Source: Hellea sp. (GTDB lineage: Bacteria > Pseudomonadota > Alphaproteobacteria > Caulobacterales > Maricaulaceae). From it: a stretch of DNA of 45,055 bases. The stretch is taken from positions 1 to 45,055 of the forward strand of contig JAHDDX010000013.1 in NCBI GenBank assembly GCA_020629135.1. The letters run 5' to 3'. A program made the translations under genes and the position numbers. This document shows, piece after piece, positions 34,566-42,386 of the stretch (positions are counted from its first letter, which is position 1; every line of letters starts with the position of its first letter). The notes beneath the pieces are model-generated. The model saw nothing but the letters and a program-made list of their open reading frames with translations, ran no database searches and was not told the origin of the DNA.

Positions 34566-35144
34566 ATGTATAAGTCTATTCGTCCGCTAAAGTTCTTTTT
34601 GATCATAGGAACAGCCTGCGCAATCTCCACGGCCTGCACCAGTAATATGACGGCAGAAAACAACGTCGTGGATAAATCCGAAGCCGTCATTGCTCCAATT
34701 GATAGTTCTTACGCAAAACCGGGCGCAGCCGTCCGCATGGTTCATAACTATAGTGGCCAATCGACCCCCGGTTCTATTGAAAATATCCGCGTTTCTTTCA
34801 TCAATGAGCATCCCAACAGTAAAATGACTGTTACAGTGTCTAATAGTCCAGACATCAGATTGTTTGACGATATCCGGCAGCACAGATTTGAAAATATTGC
34901 CCAGAAACGGGGCGATATTGACGTCCAGTTTTCGACCCAATCCAAGAGCCCTCAGGCCTTGAATTTTGTCACGACGATTGAACTTGAAGATGGTCAGGTT
35001 TGGCGCCGAGCCCATAGTATTCCCGTTAATGCTGGTAAATCCGGGGCATTTGGAAAAACGACAGACAAATCGGTTGCGCCAGCCAATGTCTCCTCTGACG
35101 GTGTTATTGTTATGGAAGCCGAGGAAACGATCACCACGGAATAA
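34566..35144 (+). CDS. Small lipoprotein of unknown function, paired with the metallopeptidase
   Basis: A 192-aa predicted lipoprotein starting at ATG 34566 (GTGGAG ribosome site seven bases upstream; an in-frame GTG at 34554 lies in that site). The signal is MYKSIRPLKFFLIIGTACAISTAC with the lipobox at Cys24. The rest looks like an all-beta domain (IENIRVSFINEHPNSKMTVTVSNSPDIRLF; DIDVQFSTQSKSPQALNFVTTIELEDGQVWRRAHSIPVN), with no cysteines after the lipobox and no catalytic motif I recognise. It begins 15 bases after the metallopeptidase stop, so the two are very likely co-transcribed. A chaperone, inhibitor or substrate-binding partner of the protease are options, all inferred from position. 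A strong terminator follows the stop. Confidence 0.75.
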   Translation: MYKSIRPLKFFLIIGTACAISTACTSNMTAENNVVDKSEAVIAPIDSSYAKPGAAVRMVHNYSGQSTPGSIENIRVSFINEHPNSKMTVTVSNSPDIRLFDDIRQHRFENIAQKRGDIDVQFSTQSKSPQALNFVTTIELEDGQVWRRAHSIPVNAGKSGAFGKTTDKSVAPANVSSDGVIVMEAEETITTE

Positions 35145-35166
35145 CCGGCTTTTGGACACAATCCGT

Positions 35167-35202
35167 AAAATAGCGTATAGGGCTCCTATGCGCTATTTTT
35201 TT
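35167..35202 (+). terminator. Strong Rho-independent terminator with the next gene's start codon inside it
   Basis: Arms 35167-35181 and 35185-35199 pair over 15 base pairs with a single T-G wobble and a three-base loop (GCT), followed by a T-run (35196-35202). It lies 22 bases after the small lipoprotein stop and should end the metallopeptidase message. The right arm also contains the ATG at 35188 and the loop side contains the AGGG ribosome-site candidate for the following secreted protein. Confidence 0.88.
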
Positions 35203-35421
35203 GTCCTTGCAATCATTGGGTTTTCGTTAGGGGTTTATCCGCCAGCATTTAGTCAGACGCCGGAACAGGAAAGAAGCCAACAAGAAGACAATAGTCAAAG
35301 TTCGGATAAACCTAAACAAGATGAAAAATCTGACGACGATCTTGATGCGTTTTTCAAAGAGGCTGAAGAGCAGGCCGAAGACGGGTCAAGCTGTCATGCG
35401 CCTGTCGAGCCTATTGCTTGA
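35188..35421 (+). CDS. Small secreted acidic protein of unknown function
   Basis: A 77-aa protein from ATG 35188. MRYFFVLAIIGFSLGVYPPAFS is a convincing cleavable signal peptide, followed by a Gln/Ser/Asp/Glu-rich, probably disordered stretch and a more ordered acidic helix (DDDLDAFFKEAEEQAED). A single cysteine lies in the tail GSSCHAPVEPIA. No lipobox. The start codon and AGGG ribosome site are buried in the terminator stem, so translation would need RNA opening or a transcript that starts inside or downstream of the hairpin. The 3' end overlaps the convergent ribbon-helix-helix gene by 28 bases. I do not recognise the family; the signal peptide is the main reason to call it a gene. Confidence 0.55.
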   Translation: MRYFFVLAIIGFSLGVYPPAFSQTPEQERSQQEDNSQSSDKPKQDEKSDDDLDAFFKEAEEQAEDGSSCHAPVEPIA

Positions 35422-35618
35422 TTATTTATCAGTTTCTTGACCACCCAAACGCGAAGATAGCTGGCAAGTCCATATTCGCTTTTTGATAATACGCGTTCAT
35501 CGTCTATCAGGGCAATAAAGGCCGCTAAGGACATATCGCGGTGATCAATCTCACGATCAATGACCGACCAGAATTCGGTTTCAAGAGCTATTGAGGTCCG
35601 ATGACCATGTAGCGACAT
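35394..35618 (-). CDS. Ribbon-helix-helix domain protein (RHH_4 type)
   Basis: A 74-aa small protein matching the RHH_4 family of alphaproteobacteria: GHRTSIALETEFWSVI forms the beta strand and first helix, DMSLAAFIALIDDERV the turn and second helix, and SYLRVWVVKKLI the end. It is likely a dimeric DNA-binding protein, although regulatory targets of this family are not established. It lies 31 bases downstream of fumC on the same strand, a pairing common in related genomes, and overlaps the convergent acidic-protein gene. Confidence 0.82.
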   Translation of the reverse strand: MSLHGHRTSIALETEFWSVIDREIDHRDMSLAAFIALIDDERVLSKSEYGLASYLRVWVVKKLINNQAIGSTGA

Positions 35619-35649
35619 AGATCGTTTTTCACGTGAAGACAGAAGACAC

Positions 35650-37041
35650 CTATTGTGGGCGGATCATTTTTTCGGGCCGGACGATTTTATCGAATTCGTC
35701 TGCCGTGACAAAACCTAATCGAACGGCTTCTTCTCGTAATGTCGTGCCGCGTTTATGAGCCATTTTCGCGACCTTAGTCGCATTATCATATCCGATCTTC
35801 GGCGCCAGAGCCGTCACTAACATCAATGAGCGGGATAATAGATCTTCGATGCGGTCTTCATTGGCTTTGATGCCCGTCACGCATTTGTCGGTAAAGGCGT
35901 GGCAGCAATCGGTCATTAACTGGATGGATTGTAGCATGTTATAGGCCATAACCGGCTTGTAGACATTTAGCTCAAAATGACCTTGAGAGCCCGCCACAGT
36001 CATTGTGGCGTGATTTCCCATGATCTGAGTACAAACCATGGTCAGGGCTTCGCATTGAGTCGGATTGACTTTGCCCGGCATGATCGAAGACCCGGGTTCG
36101 TTTTCAGGAAGAGATATTTCGCCTAGTCCAGACCGGGGGCCGGATCCGAGAAACCGAATGTCATTGGCAATTTTAAACAGGCTTGCCGCGACCGTGTTAA
36201 TAGCGCCATGGGCGGACACATAGGCGTCATGCGCGGCCAGGGCTTCAAATTTATTACGGGCAGATGAAAAAGGCAGTTTCGTAAATTTGGTCACTTCGGC
36301 CGCAAAAGTTGAGGCAAAAGCCGGTTTAGCATTGAGACCTGTCCCGACGGCTGTGCCGCCTTGCGCCAGCGGATAAAGCTCTTTCAAACTGTTTTTGACA
36401 CGCGCAATCCCGTTCTTAACCTGGGCTGCGTAACCTGAAAATTCCTGGCCCAAAGTAACAGGCGTCGCGTCCTGGGTATGTGTGCGGCCGATTTTAATTA
36501 TTTTTGAAAACTCTTTGGATTTGTCGTCCAAAGCTTTGTGGAGTTTTTCAAGGGCAGGGATCAGTCTATGAGTGATCTCCTCGACAGCGGCAATGTGCAT
36601 CGCCGTTGGAAATGTGTCATTGGAGCTTTGAGATCGATTAACGTGATCATTGGGATGTACCGGATTTTTGGATCCGATTTCACCGCCTAATATTTCGATG
36701 GCGCGATTGGCAATCACTTCATTCGTATTCATATTGGATTGCGTTCCGGAGCCGGTTTGCCACACGGATAATGGAAAATGATCATCCAGCTTTCCGTCAG
36801 CCACCTCTTTGGCCGCCCGGCATATAGCCGTTGCGAGCTTAGGTTCCAGATTTTTGAGCTGTTTATTTGTTTGGGCCGCGCAATATTTAACGATACCCAG
36901 GGCTCGGATCATGGCCGGCGCCATGGTTTCGTCTCCGATCGGGAAGTTAATCAGACTTCTGGCGGTTTGAGCGCCATAATATTTGTCGGCCGGCACTTTT
37001 AATTTGCCAAAGCTGTCGGACTCGGTGCGGGTCTTAGCCAT
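35650..37041 (-). CDS. fumC: Class II fumarate hydratase
   Basis: A 463-aa iron-independent fumarase of the TCA cycle, converting fumarate to malate. Visible motifs are the [15 protein letters not shown] start, the A-site region [22 protein letters not shown] and [38 protein letters not shown] with the catalytic histidine, and the superfamily signature [17 protein letters not shown] with the catalytic serine. KVNPTQ distinguishes fumarase from aspartase less clearly, but the whole sequence fits fumarase C. It lies 23 bases downstream of sspB. Confidence 0.95.
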   Translation of the reverse strand: MAKTRTESDSFGKLKVPADKYYGAQTARSLINFPIGDETMAPAMIRALGIVKYCAAQTNKQLKNLEPKLATAICRAAKEVADGKLDDHFPLSVWQTGSGTQSNMNTNEVIANRAIEILGGEIGSKNPVHPNDHVNRSQSSNDTFPTAMHIAAVEEITHRLIPALEKLHKALDDKSKEFSKIIKIGRTHTQDATPVTLGQEFSGYAAQVKNGIARVKNSLKELYPLAQGGTAVGTGLNAKPAFASTFAAEVTKFTKLPFSSARNKFEALAAHDAYVSAHGAINTVAASLFKIANDIRFLGSGPRSGLGEISLPENEPGSSIMPGKVNPTQCEALTMVCTQIMGNHATMTVAGSQGHFELNVYKPVMAYNMLQSIQLMTDCCHAFTDKCVTGIKANEDRIEDLLSRSLMLVTALAPKIGYDNATKVAKMAHKRGTTLREEAVRLGFVTADEFDKIVRPEKMIRPQ

Positions 37042-37064
37042 GGATAAACCTCGAATCTAGATGA

Positions 37065-37631
37065 TTATTTTTTTCGAAACGCGTCCAGACTAACAACGTT
37101 ATCATCGTCTTCGTCTTTAGGCGCGTCCTGTTTGGATTTAGGCTTCGCTTTGGCTTTCTTAGCTGGAGCCTTTTTTTTCTTTTTGGGGGCGGGTTTGGGC
37201 TCTTCTTCGACCGTTTCGGTAACCGGTTCAAGCCGGGCTAAATTTGGTTTTTGAGGTGTACCTTCCATTTCTTTTGGCGCTTCAAATTGTAAGGCAAACC
37301 CGACACTTGGATCGTGGAAACGGGTGATAGCCACATATGGAACCCGCAAATATTTGGGGACGCCACCAAATTTTAAAGTCACTTCGAAGTCTTCTTCATT
37401 GGCCACCAGGTCCCAGAATTGATGTTCCAATACAATGGTAATTTCTTCCGGGTACTTTTTTGCCAGCCCCGCATCAATTTCCGCCCCGGGAAAGCGGGTT
37501 AGGAATGTTATATAAAAATGGTGAGCGCCTGGTAATCCATCCTCGCGAATAACACGACGAATAGCATCACGAACTACGCTGCGCAAAGCGAGTTGCGTCA
37601 TCTGTTCGTAATTCATTAAATCCTGTGCCAT
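37065..37631 (-). CDS. sspB: SspB family ClpXP adaptor (alphaproteobacterial type)
   Basis: A 188-aa homologue of SspB-alpha, which tethers ssrA-tagged and other substrates to ClpXP for degradation. The substrate-binding domain spans about residues 1-125 (MTQLALRSVVRDAIRRV, GAHHFYITFLTRFPGAEI, YPEEITIVLEHQFWDLVA, FEVTLKFGGVPKYLRVPYVAITRFHDPSVGFALQF). A long charged, Lys/Pro-rich linker (about 140-175) leads to a short conserved tail DNVVSLDAFRKK, which should be the ClpX-binding XB peptide. It is divergent from the P450 gene. Confidence 0.93.
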   Translation of the reverse strand: MAQDLMNYEQMTQLALRSVVRDAIRRVIREDGLPGAHHFYITFLTRFPGAEIDAGLAKKYPEEITIVLEHQFWDLVANEEDFEVTLKFGGVPKYLRVPYVAITRFHDPSVGFALQFEAPKEMEGTPQKPNLARLEPVTETVEEEPKPAPKKKKKAPAKKAKAKPKSKQDAPKDEDDDNVVSLDAFRKK

Positions 37632-37764
37632 GACCTTAGAGTAAAGCCTCTGAGTTCAGGGTCAACAGACGTTTGATGCAATAAGTAAAAAATATGGAAA
37701 CAGCTTGTCGCAGATGCGGCGTTTCGCAGCGTGGATCGACGGAGAATGTTTGCTAAGAAAGGGC

Positions 37765-39141
37765 GTGAGTGATTTGACACATTCGGATGAAAGGTCGAAA
37801 TTTGTTGCGCCCCATGCGGAGCCATTGAAGGGCGATGAAAATTTCGTCAAGTCGACTTATAAGTTTTTGAAAAACCCGCTCGAAGGGTTTGGTCCGCTAG
37901 CCTACCGCCAGCCAATCGTGAGCCTTCCAACATTTGGGTATAAAACCCATGTGGTTTCCGATCCCGAGGGCATGTTAACAGTTTTAGGAACTGAGGCTCG
38001 CAAGTTTGAAAAAGCTCCAATCGATAGCCGGATACTGAGTGCGGCCACCAAAGAAGGATTGCTGCGAGTAAAAGGCGACCAGTGGAAAAAGCAAAGGCGC
38101 GGTGTTGCTCCAATATTTCGCCCCAAATATATGGAAAATCTGGCGCCAATGATTTCAAGTGTGGTTGGTCAATATACTGATAAATTCTCTTCGGACCAAA
38201 CCTATGAACTCAATCAGTTGATGGCTGATCTAACCTTTGATGTTTTGTCTAAAGCTTTGCTGGGGGATCCAAAAGGCGTCGATGGAGAGAAGCTCAGGCG
38301 GGCGACCCGCAAAGTTGTAACTTCGGCAGGGACTTTACGGCCAGACGATCTATTGCCGTGGCCGCGATGGGTCCCCAGGCCGATTTTACCCGGTGGTATG
38401 ATCGCCCTTAGGCGATTGAAAACCGCGGCTAATCAATTGCTGGATAGCCGAGATCCTGACAATCCTGGCGATGATCTGATTGGTTTGCTGATAGGGACCA
38501 CAGATCCGCATACCGGGGAGGCGCTGACACACAGAGAGCGGCGTGATAATCTAATCGGGTTTTTCATTGCAGGGCACGAAACAACGGCCCTTACGCTGAC
38601 CTGGGCATTTTATCTATTGGCCAAAGACCCGAATAGTTTTCAGAAAGCCCGGGCTGAGATTGACGACAAAATAGGGGAGCGAAAAATAGTCTATTCGGAT
38701 TTACAGCAACTGGAATTTTGTCGAGCTGTCGTCAACGAGACTTTACGTTTGTTTCCGCCCGCGCCAATCTTAATTCGAGAATGCCAGGAAGAAACCGAGT
38801 TATTAGGGCGGATAATGTCACCCAGGGATATTCTTATCCTGAACAATTATATCATGCACCGTACAGATAGATTGTGGGACGAACCGAATGTCTTTGATCC
38901 TGATCGTTTTATACGAAGCCCGACCCTGTCTAAAAAAGGTGCAGCTTTTATGCCTTTTGGCGCGGGGCCACGCATTTGCGTTGGCGCGGCCTTTGCGATG
39001 ATGGAAGCGTTGATGGTTCTTTGTAATATCGTCAGAGAATTTGAAATAGATGTGCCGGCTGATTGTTTTCCAAATCCAAAAATGACCGTCACATTGCGAC
39101 CCGAAACCGACATTCCGGTGCGATTTCGTCGCAGAATATAA
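37765..39141 (+). CDS. Cytochrome P450
   Basis: A 458-aa haem mono-oxygenase (from GTG 37765; the start is uncertain because several upstream codons are open and the GGGC before GTG is a poor ribosome site). Family motifs are complete: I-helix AGHETT (about 269-274), K-helix ETLR followed by LFPPAPILIRE, the meander FDPDRF and the haem loop FMPFGAGPRICVGAAF with ligand Cys405. The sequence has the class-E/CYP102-CYP4-like style of fatty-acid hydroxylases rather than the short bacterial camphor type, but the substrate is not shown. No reductase or ferredoxin is fused or adjacent. The desaturase gene follows 47 bases later on the same strand, which suggests lipid or hydrocarbon chemistry. Confidence 0.92.
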   Translation: MSDLTHSDERSKFVAPHAEPLKGDENFVKSTYKFLKNPLEGFGPLAYRQPIVSLPTFGYKTHVVSDPEGMLTVLGTEARKFEKAPIDSRILSAATKEGLLRVKGDQWKKQRRGVAPIFRPKYMENLAPMISSVVGQYTDKFSSDQTYELNQLMADLTFDVLSKALLGDPKGVDGEKLRRATRKVVTSAGTLRPDDLLPWPRWVPRPILPGGMIALRRLKTAANQLLDSRDPDNPGDDLIGLLIGTTDPHTGEALTHRERRDNLIGFFIAGHETTALTLTWAFYLLAKDPNSFQKARAEIDDKIGERKIVYSDLQQLEFCRAVVNETLRLFPPAPILIRECQEETELLGRIMSPRDILILNNYIMHRTDRLWDEPNVFDPDRFIRSPTLSKKGAAFMPFGAGPRICVGAAFAMMEALMVLCNIVREFEIDVPADCFPNPKMTVTLRPETDIPVRFRRRI

Positions 39142-39188
39142 TTCGAAAAATTACTTTTCAAATATTTCGTAGGTCTTATCGTGTTTCT

Positions 39189-40079
39189 ATGACACCGCGA
39201 TCCGTATCTATTCCGAAGTCCTGGAAAACTTTTAGTTTTGGAAGCCTTTTTTCGGCGTTTCTTTATCCCGGGATTGGACTGATAGCCCTGGTTTTGCTGA
39301 TCACTTTGGGGGTTATTTTTAAAAATTCCGATCTCAGCTGGACCTATATTCCAATTGGAATGGCTATGGTGGCGGGCTCAATTTTCGTTTGCAATGCGGG
39401 GATTGGACCATTGCACCGGATCATGCAGCATAAAGCGGGTGAGCTAACCGCGCCGGCTCAGATTTTGACCATGATCAATCTGATGATTGCCATGCAGGGT
39501 AAAGTGCAGGACTGGGTCAATTATCATAGCCAGCATCACCGTTTTGCGGATCGTCCGGGTGATCCACATAACCCGGCGGAAGGTAAGTTTTGGGCCTGGG
39601 TGGGATGGATTATCTGGCGAGATGAAAAAGATATGGCGCGTCCAATGGCCATGTGGCTCAAGGCGAAACCCATCGTTGTCTGGATGGACCGATTTTATCA
39701 TGAGCTCTCTATTGTTATTCATTTTGTTGTACCCGCGATTATATACGCTTTGGTCTGGGCACTAGGTGGATCGCTCATGCTGACTGCGTTTTTGCATATT
39801 TGCTTTATTATAGGCCGCGCTATTCAGTTTCATGCCACGGTCTACGGGATCAATGTACTCGGTCATTTAAAGACGCCGAAATGGGCAGATTATGCGATGG
39901 CGATGCTGACAGGCGGGGAAGCGTTTCATGATCATCACCATGAAGACCCGCAAAGCGCTTTGCATTTGCCTCGTAAAGGATTTTGGAACCGTGTCGTTGA
40001 TTATAACGGGACGATTTTACTTATATATGAAAAGCTGGGCTGGGTACGCAATCTCAAGATCGCGCCCCAATTCGCCTAA
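39189..40079 (+). CDS. Membrane fatty-acid (acyl-CoA type) desaturase
   Basis: A 296-aa integral membrane di-iron desaturase. Three histidine boxes are present: HRIMQH (76-81), HSQHH (113-117) and HDHHH (247-251), with hydrophobic segments at about 22-45, 52-70, 172-192 and 196-212. HRFADRPGDPHNP after the second box is typical of delta-9 acyl-CoA/acyl-lipid desaturases. The ATG at 39189 is used; the frame is open upstream but that stretch lies over the P450 end. It ends three bases before the stop of the convergent rpoH. No fused cytochrome b5 domain, so a separate electron carrier is needed. Confidence 0.92.
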   Translation: MTPRSVSIPKSWKTFSFGSLFSAFLYPGIGLIALVLLITLGVIFKNSDLSWTYIPIGMAMVAGSIFVCNAGIGPLHRIMQHKAGELTAPAQILTMINLMIAMQGKVQDWVNYHSQHHRFADRPGDPHNPAEGKFWAWVGWIIWRDEKDMARPMAMWLKAKPIVVWMDRFYHELSIVIHFVVPAIIYALVWALGGSLMLTAFLHICFIIGRAIQFHATVYGINVLGHLKTPKWADYAMAMLTGGEAFHDHHHEDPQSALHLPRKGFWNRVVDYNGTILLIYEKLGWVRNLKIAPQFA

Positions 40080-40082
40080 GCA

Positions 40083-41045
40083 TTAACCTTCAATCAGGCC
40101 CGTTTTCCCAGCGGCGGCAAGCATCGCTTCCTGTAATTTTTCAAAAGCGCGCGCTTCAATTTGACGAATACGTTCGCGACTGACGCTATAAACCTCGGCG
40201 AGCTCTTCAAGCGTCTTCGGTGAATCAGACAAGCGGCGTTCGGCAATAATATGCCGCTCGCGATCGTTTAAATCAGACATGGCTTCCTGCAACAATTCCA
40301 TCCGGGCATCATATTCCTGGGACTTACCCAGCTGAGCTTCCTGACTTTCGCTATCGTCCTCAAGCCAGTCCTGCCATTCAGCAGTTCCGTCATCACCGCC
40401 TATGGTGACGTTCAAAGACGCGTCCCCGCCATGGGACATACGTCGGTTCATCGATCGGACTTCGTCTTCTTTGACATTGAGACGCGTTGCAATTTTTTCA
40501 ACATGATCCGGTGAAAGTTCACCATCATCGATGGCTTTCATCTCGCCTTTCAAGCGACGCAGATTGAAAAAGAGTTTCTTTTGTGCCGCGGTGGTTCCCA
40601 TTTTAACGAGCGACCATGAACGGAGCACATATTCCTGAATAGCGGCGCGTATCCACCACATCGCATAAGTCGACAAACGAAACCCTTTATCGGGATCAAA
40701 CTTTTTGACAGCCTGCATGAGCCCGACATTGCCTTCGGAAATGACTTCGCCAATAGGTAAGCCGTAGCCACGATAGCCCATGGCGATTTTGGCAACCAAA
40801 CGAAGATGTGATGTTACCATACGTTCAGCGGCTTCGGTGTCACCGTCCTCGCGCCAGCGTTTGGCGAGAATAAACTCCTCATCTTTTTCAAGCATTGGAA
40901 ATTTGCGGACTTCAGACAAATAACGGTTCAGACCCTGTTCGGGCGACAGCGCTACAGACAGGCTCAAATTACCTGAATAAGAGGCGTCTTTTTTGACGTC
41001 GGAGCCTTTTTTCTTGGCTGGTAATGTCGTCGTTTTTTCGGTCAT
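40083..41045 (-). CDS. rpoH: RNA polymerase sigma factor RpoH (sigma-32)
   Basis: A 320-aa heat-shock sigma factor. Region 1.2-2 shows LNRYLSEVRKFPMLEKDEEFILAKRW, SHLRLVAKIAMGYRGYGLPIGEVISEGNVGLMQAVKKFDPDKGFRLSTYAMWWIRAAIQEYVLRSWSLVKMGTTAAQKKLFFNLR, the last part being the RpoH box. Region 4 (SDLNDRERHIIAERRLSDSPKTLEELAEVYSVSRERIRQIEARAFEKL) is complete. ATG 41045 is chosen because GGAGG lies four bases upstream; ATG 41066 has no ribosome site. An unusual basic N-terminal extension of about 30 residues (TTTLPAKKKGSDVKKDAS) precedes region 1. It lies downstream of rluD-like gene on the same strand. Confidence 0.96.
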   Translation of the reverse strand: MTEKTTTLPAKKKGSDVKKDASYSGNLSLSVALSPEQGLNRYLSEVRKFPMLEKDEEFILAKRWREDGDTEAAERMVTSHLRLVAKIAMGYRGYGLPIGEVISEGNVGLMQAVKKFDPDKGFRLSTYAMWWIRAAIQEYVLRSWSLVKMGTTAAQKKLFFNLRRLKGEMKAIDDGELSPDHVEKIATRLNVKEDEVRSMNRRMSHGGDASLNVTIGGDDGTAEWQDWLEDDSESQEAQLGKSQEYDARMELLQEAMSDLNDRERHIIAERRLSDSPKTLEELAEVYSVSRERIRQIEARAFEKLQEAMLAAAGKTGLIEG

Positions 41046-41149
41046 GCTTCCTCCAGAAGCTTTCATATAGGCACTTACGACGAATTTTAAAGAAAAACGT
41101 CGATGAAATAATTGTTATCAAAGGGTTTTTCAAAGAATTTAGCTTGTTT

Positions 41150-42181
41150 TCAGCTGTTTAGTCCGTTCAGAGCCGTTTTTAGATCTTCCATTTCTTTGGG
41201 AAAGGGCGCCTCAAAGTGAAGGTCTTCCTTTGAAATGGGGTGAATAAATCCCAATTCTGCTGCGTGAAGAGCTTGTCGTTTAAATATCGACAAAGCCTCA
41301 TTTACGGCTTGCATGTTCGGGTCCTTTGACGTGTTAAAGGCTCGCTGTTTTCCGTATAGTGGATCGCCGAGAAGTGGGCAGCCCATATGGGCCATATGTA
41401 CGCGAATTTGGTGTGTTCGTCCGGTTTCCAGCTTACATTGAACCTGGCTGATAAGGGGTGTGCCTATGGCCGCGATCGGATTCTGACCAAATCCCGTAAC
41501 AAATTTGAAATTTGTTATGGCATGTCGCCCATGTTCAGACGCGAAAATATTGCCAACAGTGCCACGAACTACAGCCTGTTTTTTCCTGTTATGAGGCGAC
41601 CGGGCTAGTCGGCTCTCTATGCGGCCTTCACGTGGGTTAGGACAACCTCGGGCAAAACACTGATAAATCCGATGAATAGAGTGTTTCGCGAATTGCTTTG
41701 ATAAATGTTGATGGGCTCGATCTGATTTCGCGACGACCAAAAGCCCCGATGTGTCTTTATCGATCCGGTGAACGATACCCGGTCTCAAGACGCCCCCAAT
41801 CCCTGATAGACTGTCTTTTGCGTGAAATAACAAGGCGTTAACTAGCGTTCCTGATCTGGAACCCGGCGCGGGATGAACGGTCATATTGGCCGGCTTATTA
41901 ACAACAATCAGATGATCGTCTTCAAATACAATGTCCAATTCAATATTTTCAGCTTGCGGCGTGTCGTCGACGGGGGCAGGCAAATGGACCGCATATTCGA
42001 TGCCGGGCAAGACTTTGGCTGAAGGGTTGGAAGTTAAATCGCCATTCGCCCGAACACCCTCATTTTCAATCAATGATTTAATGCGACTCCGCGATAAATT
42101 TGTCCAACCGGATAACCACTTATCCAGGCGTTGCCCGGCGTCTTCTTCGGTTGCAGTTTGTATAAGGAGTGAGTCTGACAC
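41150..42181 (-). CDS. rluD: RluA-family pseudouridine synthase (RluD-like)
   Basis: A 343-aa enzyme that isomerises uridines in 23S rRNA. An S4 RNA-binding domain (about 12-70; QRLDKWLSGWTNLSRSRIKSLIENEGVRANG) precedes the catalytic domain, with the nucleophilic aspartate at 141 in GIVHRIDKDTSGLLVVAKS. Other blocks are EDDHLIVVNKPANMTVHPAPGSRSGTLVNALL, CKLETGRTHQIRVHMAHMGCPLLGDPLYG and RQALHAAELGFIHP. Assignment to RluD is by similarity in architecture and the S4 domain; the modified positions are assumed. It is divergent from the TonB receptor gene. Confidence 0.9.
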   Translation of the reverse strand: MSDSLLIQTATEEDAGQRLDKWLSGWTNLSRSRIKSLIENEGVRANGDLTSNPSAKVLPGIEYAVHLPAPVDDTPQAENIELDIVFEDDHLIVVNKPANMTVHPAPGSRSGTLVNALLFHAKDSLSGIGGVLRPGIVHRIDKDTSGLLVVAKSDRAHQHLSKQFAKHSIHRIYQCFARGCPNPREGRIESRLARSPHNRKKQAVVRGTVGNIFASEHGRHAITNFKFVTGFGQNPIAAIGTPLISQVQCKLETGRTHQIRVHMAHMGCPLLGDPLYGKQRAFNTSKDPNMQAVNEALSIFKRQALHAAELGFIHPISKEDLHFEAPFPKEMEDLKTALNGLNS

Positions 42182-42266
42182 GAATTATCCACTGTTTGAT
42201 CCGGTAAATGGGCTATAATTACCTGTTGCGCAATAGCCACATTTGCGAAAATTTGTAGCCAAATAT

Positions 42267-42282
42267 ATGCAATTATTTGCAT
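42267..42282. promoter_or_regulatory. ATGCAA-N4-TTGCAT inverted repeat upstream of the TonB receptor
   Basis: Perfect six-base arms separated by TTAT, in the 205-base gap between rluD and the receptor gene, 104 bases before the receptor ATG. Operator for a nutrient-responsive repressor is plausible but unproven; it does not match the classical Fur box. The rest of this gap holds a CCGG-N6-CCGG motif near 42349 and an unpaired TTGACA at 42337, without a matching -10 at normal distance. Confidence 0.35.
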
Positions 42283-42386
42283 TTCTGCTTGTCAGGCCAT
42301 GCATGTAAGTATACCCGATAAACATAATCAAATAATTTGACATAGTTTCCGGCAATGACCGGGTTAACCACAAATGGGGATCTTTA

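Noticed and set aside
34587-35159. A 190-codon minus-strand frame opposite the small lipoprotein gene
   Set aside because: The plus-strand frame has a signal peptide, lipobox and ribosome site; the antisense product has none and no recognisable domain.
42185-42193. TTATCCACT, one mismatch from a DnaA box, at the start of the rluD/receptor gap
   Set aside because: A single imperfect box without a partner is expected by chance.
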